Shown: positions 34,990 to 46,591 of the stretch, in pieces
Layout of the letters: every line of letters begins with the position of its first letter
Position numbering within the stretch: the first letter of the stretch is position 1
Source: Clavaria fumosa
Taxonomy: Eukaryota; Basidiomycota; Agaricomycetes; Agaricales; Clavariaceae
DNA length: 64,000 nucleotides
NCBI GenBank assembly: GCA_951802425.1
Contig: OX637800.1
Span: 682,001-746,000, forward strand
Direction of reading: 5' to 3'
Made by a program: the position numbers and the translations under genes
Notes under the pieces: model-generated
Seen by the model: only the letters and a program-made list of their open reading frames with translations
What the model was told of the DNA's origin: nothing
The model's database searches: none

Positions 34990-35490
34990 CAGCGGAGACA
35001 TACCCAAATTGGGGCTGAGGTGAAGGAGGAAGTGAGACTGGCAGAGTGCCTAACCAGAGTGCAGCCAGAAGTGTGGAAACATGTGCCATGAGAGCTAGCC
35101 ATCCAGGTGCACTTGGAGGCTCTCAGCACTGGCAAAGGGACCACAATGAAGGCCCTTGTCAACTCAGGGTGCACCAACTGCTTCATGGATTTGGAGTGGG
35201 CAAAAGGAGTGGGACTGGAGCCATCTCTCCTGCTGAACCCAATCACCATGTATAATGTGGATGGGATGCAGAACAGGAATGGAAAGGTCCAGTATGGGAT
35301 AGAGGTGCTGGTGAGAGTTGGTGACCACCAGGAGCGGATCCACTTTCTGCTGGGAAAGACCCAGTCCCACAAGGTCATCCTTGGGCATGACTGGCTCAAG
35401 CAGCATAACCCAGATATCGACTGGCAGAAGGCAGAGCTGAGCCTTACCCACTGCCCCCCACAGTGTTCCCCATCCCCTCAAGCCCCTGCA
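34990..35490 (+). pseudogene. Ty3/Gypsy pol fragment: retropepsin domain
   Basis: The frame includes MKALVNSGCTNCFMDLEWA, then a second strand set, VRVGDHQERIHFLLGK, and VILGHDWLKQHNPDIDW. This is the order seen in Ty3 aspartic proteases (compare D-S-G and LGHDWLRYHNPSIRW in the intact element at 48.5 kb). The catalytic D-S-G is changed to N-S-G (GAC to AAC), so it cannot be active. The open frame runs on to 35691 without reverse transcriptase. Confidence 0.75.
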
Positions 35491-35896
35491 CCCCTGAAAA
35501 CGAGTACCCTCGCATCCACGAGTATTCTGGACACCTGTTTTCCCAACTCTGGCTCTACTGGGTTTGGCACACTCAGTATTACTCAGGGAGGGTCCCAGTG
35601 GTTGTCCTCCAGTTTGGGTCAAGTGTATCTACACACAGTAAAATTCTCTTGTGGTTCTGTCTGTTACACACCACAGGCAAGGTTGGATTAGCTGAAGTTT
35701 CTGTTAATCACCTCAGGCAGGATGGGAACACCACAGGCAGGATTGGATTATCAGGAGTTTCTGTTAATCACCTCAGGCAGGGTAAAGAAAAGAGGATGAT
35801 AGGGCTGAGCTGTGGTGGAATGTCACAGTTTGAGTCAGGGGTCCAGGCTAACCAGGTATGAGATACAGGGTTAGGGTGGACAGAGAGATGTTAGTA

Positions 35897-36107
35897 TTGT
35901 ATCAGTCTCAGTCTCACACAACCAAGTGGGAGGTCAATGATGAAGATACTAACATAAGGGGAAAAGGGTACAAGAGAGGAAAAATGAAGGTATATATACT
36001 CAGCCTCCTGGCTTTCCCATGCTTGGGCCCTCTGGGTCATGTGACATGCTAAAGCTCTGGGTCATGTGACCTTGATTGGGTGGCTTATGTCAGCCATCCT
36101 GTGTCAA
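35897..36107 (-). repeat. Diverged solo LTR of family 3
   Basis: Reads TGTATCAGTCTCAGTCTCAC at its start and matches the LTR at 63203-63507 along most of its length, including GATACTAACATAAGGGG and a TATATATA box. Ends are mutated and no internal sequence is attached. Confidence 0.65.
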
Positions 36108-36489
36108 CTGTACCAGAAGCCTTGTATAGATACACCAGCTTGGTCTGATCATGTGACACTGTTGAAACAACATAAATATGCCCAAAAAATCAACAAAGTC
36201 ATATGATTCTGTCTATTTTATCATGTCAGTTTCACCTGCAACAAAACTGTTCCAATGTCACCCCTTAAGAAAAATGCACATGTGTCAGTGAAGCATTCCT
36301 TAAATATTTTGAAAATTGGTACAGCTATGGCCTATATAGTGTCCCATTTGAATAAATATTTTCATAATTTTATCTAAATTTGTTCATGAGTTACACTCTA
36401 ATTAATTGAAAAGTTCCAAACATTGGAACAGTTTTGTGAGTCACTGTAGTTCCAACATGCCATTCCCAGGCAGTGGTTGTGGGTGTCAC
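36108..36489. other. Non-coding, AT-rich
   Basis: No open frame or repeat boundary recognised between the solo LTR and the inverted LTR of family 2. Confidence 0.3.
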
Positions 36490-37465
36490 TGTCAGGACCC
36501 ATCCATTTTTCTTCGACTTACAACAACTCTATCACCACTTATGGACCTCCTGACATTCCCCTACCACCTCGCGAACCCCCCTGCACTCTTCTGAAACCCA
36601 CTACCTGCTTCCGAATGCCTCCCAGGCCTCCTTCACCTTCTCACGACACTCACGACCATCATGTCATACCCGCATTACTTCCCACTACCTCACCCTACAT
36701 GTATCCACCATCTGAACCCATCATTCGATGCGCTACACACCATTGCACAACTTCTTCGCTGAGCATGTGACTTGCCGCACGGCATCCCCGGCATTACTGC
36801 CAGCATTACTACTGTCACTGGCACTATTTGCATTACTTGTGTTACTAGCATTACTCATGTGACTCACCACCCAAGGTCACCTGTGCCACTAGCGTCACTC
36901 ACATGACTGTTTGTATGACCTCGCGACTTTAGCACTGAAACACACCACTGATGGTCAGTTGTACATACTATCAAATTATGTTTTCCCTTCCTCTCCTCAG
37001 TCATCTATAACTGCATTAGTCCTGGTCTAAGCTTGAGGCTATTATGCCCTTTGAGCTTGGAACCACCATGATTGATAGGTCTTGTCTTGCTTGGTGACCT
37101 CGACAACACCAAGACACACTCTGCTTCATTCTAACTCATTCTTCACACTCGTACAACTTGCGCACCTTAAGTATTTCCTTTCCTTCATCTTGGTACTGAT
37201 TCTTCGAACCTCATAGGTTCTCTCATCAGTTGGCAAAGACATTGCCTTCACCGACACACCTTTCGACATTGTCGTGACTACCAGCAACTCTTTAAACATC
37301 ATTTATTTCTCCCTCCTTATCTATTTCTTTCTTCACGCTTCATTGGTTGACTTCGCGACCTTCTCAGCATTATCCATTTCTCTTACCTTGTCTATTCATC
37401 TTCTTGCACTTCATCGGTCAACCTCGCAACCTTCTCAGTGTCATCTCATCTCTCCCAACTCGTCT
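36490..37465 (+). repeat. LTR family 2, inverted truncated copy
   Basis: Begins TGTCAGGACCCATCC and matches the complement of 34933 downward, including the GTCACTCACATGACT-type repeats and the TTGAGGCTATTATGCCC block. It stops at 37465, where a CATCAGGAAACATC element end follows. Confidence 0.7.
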
Positions 37466-38310
37466 CATCAGGAAACATCAAATTTTCTTAATCAAACTTA
37501 GCTGAACTTAGCAAGCTTAAGGTGCCTTAGCCAGCTCAACACAAGTAGCTACATATCAAATAAGACAGCTAAGATGGCTAAGATGGATAAGACAAGACAA
37601 GCAATGCATATTACTTATTATACTTATTCACCACTGCTGTTGCTGCCGCTGCCATCACCACTGCCATCGCGACCGCTGCCGCCGCCATCGCCGCCGCCAT
37701 CACCACCGCTGCCGCCGCCATCGCCGCCGCTGTCACCACTGCTGCCGCCGCCACCATCGCCGCCGCTGTCATCACTGTTATGCTGCCGCTGCCGCCGCTG
37801 TCACCACTGTCACTGCTTTGCCACCGCTGCTGCGTCGCCGTCGCCGACGTCGCTGCTTTGCCGCCGCCGCTGATGTCGATGCCGCCACCACCACTGCTGC
37901 CGCCGCCGCCGGCGTCACTGCTGCCACCGCTACTGCCGCTGCTGGTCACTGTCAGGTAGGTCTGCCACCCGCTGCTGCCACCCACCGTTGCTGGTCGCTG
38001 AGTGTTGCTGACACCCGCCGCCGCTTGCTGCCGGATGCTGCCACCGCTTGCTGCTGGATGCTGCTGCTGCCGCCACCGCCGCTAGCGCTGCCATCATTGC
38101 CGCCATCTCTGCCTGCTGGTTGCTGCCGCCATGACTGCTAGCCACCGCCGTGGTGCGTCGGACTTCAAAGAAATTTCAACATGGGATCACATGATCCCAT
38201 GTTGAACTTTTTTGAAGTCCGACGCTTGCCACACTCCGTCTCTTGCTCCTCCCCATCCTCTCTCGCTGCCCAAACCTCCACCATCTCAATGTTCGGTCGA
38301 GCTCGCTCCC
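37466..38310 (+). mobile_element. Left end of a CATCAGG-terminated element (truncated)
   Basis: Starts CATCAGGAAACATCAAATTT, and the first 150 bp match the element end at 62930. The interior becomes a CCGCCGCTGCC-type repeat (37620-38150) followed by the hairpin at 38156-38224. The order of parts matches the minus strand of 59879-59060. No right terminus was found; the sequence changes to a different repeat near 38310. Confidence 0.6.
38156..38224. repeat. Conserved 69-bp hairpin
   Basis: Arms GCGTCGGACTTCAAA ... TTTGAAGTCCGACGC enclose a tighter inverted repeat TTCAACATGGGATCA-CA-TGATCCCATGTTGAA. A second copy in opposite orientation lies at 59186-59253 inside the CATCAGC element. Confidence 0.8.
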
Positions 38311-38440
38311 CACACGGTGGACAAATAGGTGTCCATTCGCATGGCGAAGTGTCATGTCCATCTACCTGTCCACTTACACGCCCCTTACCTGTCCATTCGC
38401 TTTTTGTCACACTGGCACGTGTCACCACAAATAATATTAT
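38310..38440 (+). repeat. Interspersed repeat shared with 60041-60175
   Basis: A segment starting ACGGTGGACAAATAGGTGTC and ending ACCACAAATAATATTA occurs here in plus and at 60175-60041 in minus orientation. It may be the end of the hAT element whose gene starts at 38533, but no partner end was found. Confidence 0.6.
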
Positions 38441-39102
38441 ATAATCATATTATAATCATTATTCGTTATAATGTTATTATTTTATGATCCGTATCGCAGT
38501 GTGGCTGGCTCGAGTAACAGACTGCGACTATCATGAATATCAGTGACAAGCCCTCAAGCTCACCTTCTCTGTCTGAGGCTCTTCGGGCTGTGGACCCGCA
38601 ACTTCTCATGGTCCTTGAGAATCTCGTGCAGTCAAAGATGGCTGAGACTGAGCAAGCATATCGCCAGGAAATTCAGGCTCGTGACGAGGCCTGGCAGAGG
38701 CATGAACAAGAGGTGCAGGCTCGAGAGGCCGCTTTGCAAGTCAAGCTCTGTGAGTTAACAGATGAACTTGCGGCTGCTAAAACACGATTGGGGTGCGTTT
38801 CAATATTCCTCATCTGGGAGCATTTAACCTGACTATCATTAGGACCGCAATGACAGATGATTCGCCTATGGTGGACACACCTCTCCGTCATTCTGAGTCG
38901 CCAGAAATCCCTGCACAAAACACAAGATGTCGTAATCTTCGCCAACATGTGCCGGTACATCAGGAAAAAGAACCCCCAGCAGTAGACATCAGCATAGACT
39001 ATGTAGACTACACAGCCTGTATAGACTGCTGTAGCATATGTAGTGAGAAAAATAGTAATACATAGAAGGTATGGATTACTATATAGCATGCAATAGACTG
39101 GG

Positions 39103-39469
39103 TAGCATATTATGAGTGCATTGTAGTAATGGTAGTAGAGCCTATGTACTATGTTGAGCCTAGTAGCATATTATGAGTGCATTGTAGTCACAGTAGTAGA
39201 GCCTATGTACTATGTTGAGCCTAGTAGCATATTATGAGTGCATTGTAGTCACAGTAGTAGAGCCTATGTACTATGTTGAGCCTAGTAGCATATTATGAGT
39301 GCATTGTAGTTACGGTAGTAGAGCCTATGTACTATGTTGAGCCTAGTAGCATATTATGAGTGCATTGTAGTTACAGTAGTAGAGCCTATGTACTATGTTG
39401 AGCCTAGTAGCATATTATGAGTGCATAGTAGTAATAGTAGTAGAGCCAATGTACTATGTTGAGCCTAGT
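39103..39469. repeat. 61-bp tandem array, six copies
   Basis: The unit begins TAGCATATTATGAGTGCATT and ends TTGAGCCTAG. Copies start at 39103, 39164, 39225, 39286, 39347 and 39408. The same array in copy B has seven units. Confidence 0.9.
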
Positions 39470-39706
39470 AGCAACTAGTGATAGTGCTGTTGGGTAGGAT
39501 AGTAAGCCTTTGTACTACATTGAATTGACAGCACAGATGTTGTCATGATTATGACATAATCAGGAGCTGAGTGGAGGTGAGGTGAATTCCAGTGCAAGGT
39601 TGAAGCAATAAACTCATGAGTGTTTCAGCAGGCTATAGATTAGGATCAAAATGAACAATTCATGATATTGTGCAGTATATGACAAGTACATAGAGTAGTC
39701 TCTTTT

Positions 39707-40000
39707 TGTTAGGATTGCTTACATAAGCCATCCCAAAGAGGAGTTGTGGAGAAACTGGGGGAGGAGGGTTGTTGGAAGGTCACATGACCTGTGGCTGGGG
39801 CCAGATTACATAATCATAAGATCACATGACCTGGAGCCTGGGCATGTCATGTGATCCAAGGGTCTGAGCATGGGAACACCAGCAAATGCTGAAGCATTTG
39901 GTATATATAATTTTGCTTTTCCTCTTTTGTACTCTTTCCCCCTTATGTTAGTATTGTTGTCATGACCTTACATTTAAGTTGTGTGAGACCCAGTCTGATA
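39707..40000 (+). repeat. Solo LTR of family 3 inside copy A
   Basis: Starts TGTTAGGATTGCTTACATAA and ends CCAGTCTGATA. It matches the complement of 63507-63203, whose ends are TGTCAGGATCGC and GTCTGACA; most differences are C to T or G to A. A TATATATAA box is near 39902. It lies at the same place in copy B, so it was inserted before the element was copied. Confidence 0.75.
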
Positions 40001-41279
40001 CTTTTGGACTAAAATTGTTACAAAGATTTGTACTCCATAAATGAATGCATATCAGTATACTTGTTGAGATAAAATTGAGCTGCTGAATGAAGAGCATTAT
40101 TTCTGGTCCATGAGATAGGTACATCTGCTGATCCAAAGTGAGGAATCAACAGACAACTGTGCCAAATTTGCAGAATTTTGTCAAGTAGACAAAATAATCT
40201 GATACATGCCAGTTGCTAGATCAAAGCTTGTAAGTGGTCTGTACCAGTGAACATATGCTAAAGGATGTGGTACTATGCCCAGGCGCATCAGCAAAACAGC
40301 TCGGCTAAATGTAAGTATGGACTGGTATGGACTGGTGTGTAACACCCCAAGTTGTCTTGGGGTATTACATACCAGTCCATACCTCTCTACTGTACCATTT
40401 CATTCAATTGACCAGGTGGTGTGATGCATTCCTCTGGTCAAATTTTGAATTGACTGAAAGTAGAAGTCAAGTGTGACATGAGGGATAATTGACTGCCCCT
40501 CCACCAGTATATATTAGGTAACTGTCACCCAAAAAGGGAATTTCACCTTACAAATTGACCAATTCCTCAAATGATGTGTGACCAGTGTGATTTTTGGCCA
40601 ATTTGGGGAGGTGCATGATGCATGACAGGTCAATTGAATGAAATGGACAGTATACTGACAACTTAGCTGAGCTGTTTTGCTGATGAGATGCTTTGGAAGA
40701 TCAAAAATCTTGCTACATGAAGACCTAGTTGAAGTTGACATCAAATTGTAGACAATTGATAGCCTTAGACTAACCTTTTAATCCATCCTCTTTCCACTGT
40801 GATTTGTTCTCAATGATCAAGGTAGTGTCAAAGCATGGTGGAGTTGCTGGCTTGCATGGTCCATTAGAATGGCCAGGCATTCCATGAATCTGATATAACT
40901 GTTCATCAGCTTGGGGCTTGGATGGCAACTTGACAGTAATATATTTATACATATCAAATCAATCATGATAGTTTGGATGAATATGATCTCTTCCAAAAGA
41001 TTGCTCCAAAAAGGTGTTCAAAGCTTGGATAAAGCTAGGCACCCATCTATCTTGGTAAACCAGCACAGAAAATATCAATTAATTTTTTTGACATATCCAC
41101 ATTAATCTACAGATCAAGTAGTGTCTTATGAAAAAAAAAATCTTGAGAATTGCTTGAGAATTGACTGAGAAATGGGCCAGAACATTTGTGGGTCACTGAT
41201 TTGGTAAGCTTATGGCTGTACTTGTGGCATGGTGGGAATTGCCGTCCCAGAAAGTCGTCACATGTTCTGTGTTGAACTT

Positions 41280-42900
41280 GTCATTCTCTCTGCCTCCCAC
41301 CATCACCCTCTCTCCTCCCTTTCTCCCATCCCCAGCAACGACGATAGCGGCGACAGCACCCTCACCCTCACCTCTAACGATGACGACGACGGCGGCAGCA
41401 CCCTCACCCTCTCCCTCCTCCAGCGATGACGACGACGGCGGCGGTACCCTCACCCTCTCTCTCCTCCAGCGATGACGGCGACGGCGGCGGCACCTCCTCC
41501 CTCTCCCTCACCCTCTCCTTCAGTGACAACCACGGCAGCGGCGGCACCCTCAGCGAGGGGCCACCAGGTGCGCCCTCTCCCTTTTTTCATGATTTTTTTC
41601 AATTTTTTTTAATCTACAGGGCGATGGAGGGTGACGGCACTTCTCCGTCTCCTCTCTCTCACTCTCCTCACTCTCCCTCTCCTCCCTCTCCTCCCTCGCT
41701 CTCTCCTCGCTCTCTCCTCCCTCTTCCTTCCCTTCCCTCTCTCCTCCAGCAACTACGACGACGGCAGCGGCAACAGAGCAACAGCGGCGGCGGCGACGGG
41801 GGCGGCAACAGCAACATCGATGGCGGTGGCGGCAGCGACGGCGGCGGCGGCGGCGGCAGCGACGGGGGCGGCGGCGACGGGGGTGGCAACAGCAACATCG
41901 ATGGCGGGGGCGGCGGCAGCGACAGCAGCGGAGGCGGCGGCGACGGGGGCGGCGGCGACGGGGGGCGGCAGCGACAGCGGCGGTGACAGCGGCGGCAGTG
42001 ACAGCGACGGCGGCGACGGCAGCGGCGGCGACGGCGGCGGCAACAGCAACATCGACGGCGGTGGCGGCAGCGACGGCAGCGACAGCAGCGGAGGCGGCGG
42101 CGACGGGGGGCGGCAGCGACAGCGGCGGTGACAGCGGCGGCAGTGACAGCGACGGTGGCAACAGCGGCGGCGGCGGCGACAGCGGCGGCGGCGGCGACAG
42201 CGGCGGCGGCAGCAGCGAGGGCAGCAGCGGCGGCAGCAACAACGACGGCAGCGGCAGCAACAACGACGGCGACGGCGGCGGCAACAGTGGCGGCAGCGAC
42301 GGCGACGGCGGCGGCGGCGGCAGCAGCAACATCGACGGCAGCGGCAGCAACAACGACGGCGGCGGCGGCAGCGACGGCGATGGCGGCGGCAGCAGCAACA
42401 TCGACGGCAGCGGCAGCAACAACGACGGCGGCAGCAACATCGACGGCAGCGGCAGCAACAACGACGGCGGCAGCGGCAGCGACGGCAACGGCGGCGGCGA
42501 CAGTGGCAGCAACGGCAACGGCGGCGGCGGCGGTAGCGGCGGCAGCAGCGACAGCGACGGCAGCGGCAGCAACAACGACGGCGGCGGCGGTGACAGCAGC
42601 GGCGGCGGCGGCAACAGCAGCGGCGGCGGTGGCGGCGGCAACAGCAGCGGCGGCGGTGGCGGCGGCGACAGCAGCGGCGGCGGCAGCAACATCGACGGCA
42701 GCGGCAGCAACAACGACGGCGGCAGCGACGGCGACGGCGGCGGCGGCGACAGCGACGGCAGCGGCAGCAACAACGACGGCGACGGCGGCGGCAACAATGA
42801 CAGTGACGGCGGCGGCAACAACGACGGCGACGGCGGCGGCAACAGCGGCGGCGGCGGCGGCAGCAGCAGCAATGGCCCAGGCCCCCTACTGCAGTCACAG
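41280..42900. repeat. Trinucleotide-rich tract (ACGGCGGCAGC-type) in copy A
   Basis: After imperfect 50-60-bp units (CAGCGATGACGACGACGG..CACCCTCACCCTCTC), about 1.1 kb consists of GGC, GAC, AGC, AAC and GGT triplets. The plus strand is almost free of T, so TAA, TAG and TGA cannot form and all frames stay open. Frames of 287-496 codons on both strands here are consequences of this composition. Confidence 0.9.
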
Positions 42901-45769
42901 ACTGACAGTGGGGACCTGGGCCATTGATTTTGTGCTGGCTGGTGTGCAGAGGAAGGAAGGAGCAGTGGTGGCAGCAGGAAGCGGCACATAGCACTACCAT
43001 AGTCTACTGTAGTATCAACCTGGGCTACCATTTGAGACAAGTAAACTATTGAATCACCTTTGCATACTCTGGTGCATTGTATGGGATCTACTCAGTCTAC
43101 AGAGCAATATATAGGAACTACCATTACTACCATTACTACAGAGCAATATATGGGAACTACTGTTACTACAGAGCAATATATGGGATCTACTGGGTCTATA
43201 TAACGCGTTACTAGCTACTGAGCTACTGCTGCTACCATGACTACATAGTACTATATTGTTTGAGCTTTTTTTCCTGATGGACTTGCGACGTGAGGTGATT
43301 TGGGCGATGGCTAGGAAAGCAATCGGGCCGCAAGCCACCATCAGCACAGATGGAGGGAACGCAGACTCGGATGTGGAGGAGATGCGCCCACCGAAGCGAA
43401 GCCGGAATGACACTGGTTCTGTTGTATCTGCTGCGTCTACCTTGAAATCGAGTGGCTCATTCAAAAAATTTGTTGCGGAGGGCAAGAAGATGTTTCAAGA
43501 CAACGCAAATCACGCACTGCTTGTTTTCATAGCCTGCAATGGCATCCCCCCAACTGTGGTTGATAGTCCCGAGTTCAAGAGGCTGATGTCGATCCTCAAT
43601 AACAACTACCAGCCCCCAAGCGAGTCGACACTCTCTGATCGGCTCATCCCTGATGAGGCGGCAAAAATCCACTTCGCTTGCATTAATTATTTGCAGAGGT
43701 GTCGCAACTTGACAATCACCTTTGATGGAGGAAGACTACGGGGTGCAAAAGGGCTTTACACTGTGCACGTTATCACAGCTGAACGTCGCAGCTTCTGTAT
43801 GACCTTAGATGATGCTTCACGGCTCAGTCATACAGGGGAATACATCGCAGAACTGTTGGAGAGGGTTAGTCCACAGTCTGTTACTGTAATCTAGCGGCTT
43901 CTGCTCACATCCAACAGTATATTAGCGAAATTGGCACACACAACTTTTCAGGAATATGTTCCGACAACACAGGGAACACGTCACGAGCTCGGCGACTTAT
44001 AAATGCGAAATATGGCCATATTCTCAACCTGCAAGATGCGTGCCATGAGCTTAACTTGGTCGTGGCAGAGATATGCTGCCTTACCTTTTTTAAGAGTGTA
44101 TGTCGTCTCCGTTGAAAATCAGCACTGTGACTTAGTTAAATTCTAGGTGGTTAGCCAACTGCGAAGCATCATTGCACATATGAGCAAGGCAACATACACG
44201 CAAGAGCACTTTGACTATCAGAGGACGAAGCTGGGCATCTCGCGCGGCTTGGAGAGCATTGGCGAAACAAGATTCGGGACCATCTATTGGGCGGGCGAGT
44301 CATTGCTACGTGGTGTAGCCGCTTTGAAGGTGATCACAAATGACGAGCGCCTGCGAATCAAGATCCCGAGCTTAGATCATCCAACCGCTCTCCTTGAGCT
44401 AGAGATGGAACTTACGAAGCTATTACCATTCATTGGGCCAATGGCAAAGTCTATTAAGTGTCTTGAATCAGCGCACTCCGTGGCAGCCGATGTCTTCCTT
44501 TTCTGGCTTGCAATCATGGCTCAGCTTGACCAGATATTCAACGAGAATAAGATCCATGTTCCTTCATATGTGAAGGAGCAAATCCGAGCTATCATAAACC
44601 GCCGCTACAGTGGAATGATTGACAACGCACCGACAGACGTTTATGTTGCCGCATTCTTCCTGGATCCTCGTGCGTAATCCTACCATTATACCAACTCCAG
44701 AGCTCACCATAGCCTGCCCAGGTTATCGCCATTCAGATGTCTTCAGCCGCAAAAGCATAAACCCTTTGACTGTCCCTTCTGTTGTGATCAGCCATGTCCA
44801 GGGTCACCCAATTGCAAAAGCGAAGAAAGACGATGGAATCCTGAAACGCGTTGGGCTGTGCCTTCAACGTATCTTGAAAAATGAATATGGAGATGCCTAT
44901 GCTGTCGGAGTGGCCATACAAGAGTCTCAGGAGATTATGAAGGACAGGAATCATCATCTCGCTCACCTAACACCCACTGAGGCATTAGCCGAACTCAAGA
45001 CTCAATTGAAGGCTTATGCTGAAGGCGAGGAACCGTTTGACCGTTTTTTCAATGAAAAGGAACTCGTGCGGGAGTGGTGGACGAAGGTGCAGAAAAAGAG
45101 AGATGCCGCTGTCCTAGGGGTGCGTCGATGAACTTAATGTGTGCGGGTGACTCATACTCCATCATAGTCACTTGCTATCAAGATATATTCCATTGCTGTT
45201 GTCTCGATGGAAGATGAACGGACAATGTCAGCAATTACATGGCTTAATAGTGCAAGGCGAAGCAGACAGCTTGTTTCCACGGTTCAAGACCATATCAAAA
45301 TTCGACAATGGCATCGATATAATCCAACAGTATGTGTGCAAACTTATTAGTGAAATAAGTCCGAGCTGAGTGACCTGCAGAATGTGGATCCAAATCTCAA
45401 ACCAGTACCGAAGTGGTGTGACTTAAAGAAAGTGCTCGGAAAACAAAGGGACACAGACGCTTTACCGACCACCTCTCCTCCTAATCTACCAGCTTTGCCA
45501 GCAGATGCAGATTCTCAGATGCAGACACAGACACTCGACGATGGCCTGGATGTATTTGACGAGCCAGAGCCTGATCTCACTGATGTTGACGGGACAACAT
45601 TCATTTCGTCTAGAGATATTAATCTTCAAGCCTCAGTATTACTCGATGTTCTTGCAGATCAGCCACGCATTCAAGTGCAACAGGGTACAAAGAGTTTACA
45701 GGATGATACAGTGTCTCGGGCAGTACCCGCTGCACCGCAGGAGGTTGAATGGGACCTGTGGTAGCGCTA

Positions 45770-46050
45770 ATTTACCCTAATTTACACTAATTTACTGCTA
45801 ATTTACCCTAATTTACCTGGGTTAATTTACCGTCTTTTACCTGGGTAAATTTGGCCTGCGCAGATGCCTGAGGGAAATTTACCCAGTAAATTTCATCTCA
45901 GACCTAATTTACGGTACACTAGTAGCGAGCGCAGGGGGTACCAGTAGTGAGCAGGGGGTGCCAGTAGCGAGCAGGGGGTACCAAGTAGCGAGCAGGGGGT
46001 GCCAGTAGTGAGAAGGGGGTGCAAGCATGTCAGGACTGAGGGTGAGGTGT
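45770..46050. repeat. Subterminal repeats of the hAT element
   Basis: 45770-45912 holds about ten CTAATTTACC or complementary GGTAAATT motifs. 45918-46022 holds about five imperfect 20-bp units (AGTAGCGAGCAGGGGGTACC). They follow the transposase stop at 45764 directly. Subterminal motif clusters are typical of hAT transposase binding regions; assignment here is by position. Confidence 0.55.
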
Positions 46051-46206
46051 GATGATGCATCAGGAAAAAGAACCCCCAGCAGTAGCTATCAGCATAGACT
46101 ATGTAGACTACACAGACTGTATAGACTGCTGTAGCATATGTAGTGAGAAAAATAGTAATACATAGAAGGTATGGATTACTATATAGCATGCAATAGACTG
46201 GGTAGC

Positions 46207-46551
46207 TGTTACAATTTCACCACGTCACCCTCCTCCTTTCCTCTTCACCATATCACCGCCCCCCTTTTCTACCCTTCACGCCCCCCCTTCTCTCACTTCA
46301 CATGCCTCATGCCGCGCCCCTCCTATGTTATCACATGTGAGTCATCCCCGGCCTCGCCTCCTATGCACGGACTACACGCTTCCCACATGCTGCGTTATGA
46401 CTCACCCCCCCCTGTAGTATATAAGTAGCCGTACCCACCTGTAACAATCCCTTAGGTTGTTACTTCCTATCACATACCTCCTTTGCTCCTATTCGGCCGA
46501 CTCTACTTGAGTTCCTCGAATACCCGGGAGTCAACGCGACAATTGTTGACA
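46207..46551 (+). repeat. 5' LTR of the chromovirus
   Basis: 345 bp, TG..CA ends. It contains a TATA box at 46418-46425 and the predicted transcript start near 46454. Matches 52935-53279 with no difference noticed. Confidence 0.95.
46418..46425 (+). promoter_or_regulatory. TATA box in the 5' LTR
   Basis: TATATAAG, 36 bases before AGGTTGTTACT (46454), the predicted first bases of the transcript. Confidence 0.65.
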
Positions 46552-46562
46552 AGTAACAACCT
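46552..46562 (+). other. Self-priming primer-binding site (Tf1-like)
   Basis: AGTAACAACCT immediately follows the LTR. It is the exact 11-base complement of AGGTTGTTACT at 46454-46464, at the predicted transcript start. In Tf1 of fission yeast the first 11 bases of the RNA pair with the primer-binding site and are cleaved to prime reverse transcription. The length and position here are the same. No tRNA-type TGG start is present. Confidence 0.85.
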
Positions 46563-46591
46563 CTCCCCCGCCTACCTCCTCACGGACCTAG

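Larger units (their letters stand above)
38958..43279. mobile_element. CATCAGG-terminated element, copy A (4322 bp)
   Basis: Left end CATCAGGAAAAAGAAC and right end, read inward, CATCAGGAAAAAAAGC. It contains a 61-bp tandem array, an old solo LTR, about 1.2 kb of AT-rich unique sequence, and 1.6 kb of trinucleotide-rich repeat. No transposase domain seen, so it is non-autonomous. A second copy lies at 46058-57435 and is nearly identical outside the repeat tracts. No target-site duplication is visible, and deleting exactly CATCAGG..CCTGATG restores the hAT reading frame. Confidence 0.8.
38533..45764 (+). pseudogene. hAT-superfamily transposase (DUF659 type), split by a 4.3-kb insertion
   Basis: Exon 1 is 38533-38792 (MNISDKPSSSPSLSEAL, then an Ala/Glu coiled-coil stretch). 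After a 50-nt intron, exon 2 runs 38843-38957 and ends RNLRQHVPV. The element 38958-43279 is inserted there. The frame resumes exactly at 43280 with DLRREVIWAMARKAIG. Further motifs are NLTITFDGGRLRGAKGLYTV, a DDASRLSHTGEYIAELLER stretch, then after an intron SDNTGNTSRARRLI and LQDACHELNLVV, all typical of hAT/DUF659 transposases. Later exons extend to TAG 45764. A BED finger at the N-terminus was not recognised. Apart from the insertion no stop is obvious, so the interruption may be recent. Confidence 0.75.

Noticed and set aside
39103..39469. CRISPR-like array
   Set aside because: It is a head-to-tail 61-bp tandem repeat without unique spacers, in a eukaryotic mobile element.
41550..43040. 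496-codon minus frame and overlapping 287-314-codon plus frames in copy A
   Set aside because: They arise from triplet-repeat composition that cannot form stops; all frames are open together and consist of runs of Ala, Ser/Gly or Arg/Pro/Leu.
45770..45912. Telomere-like repeats
   Set aside because: CTAATTTACC units are not a fungal telomere sequence and occur in both orientations beside a hAT gene.
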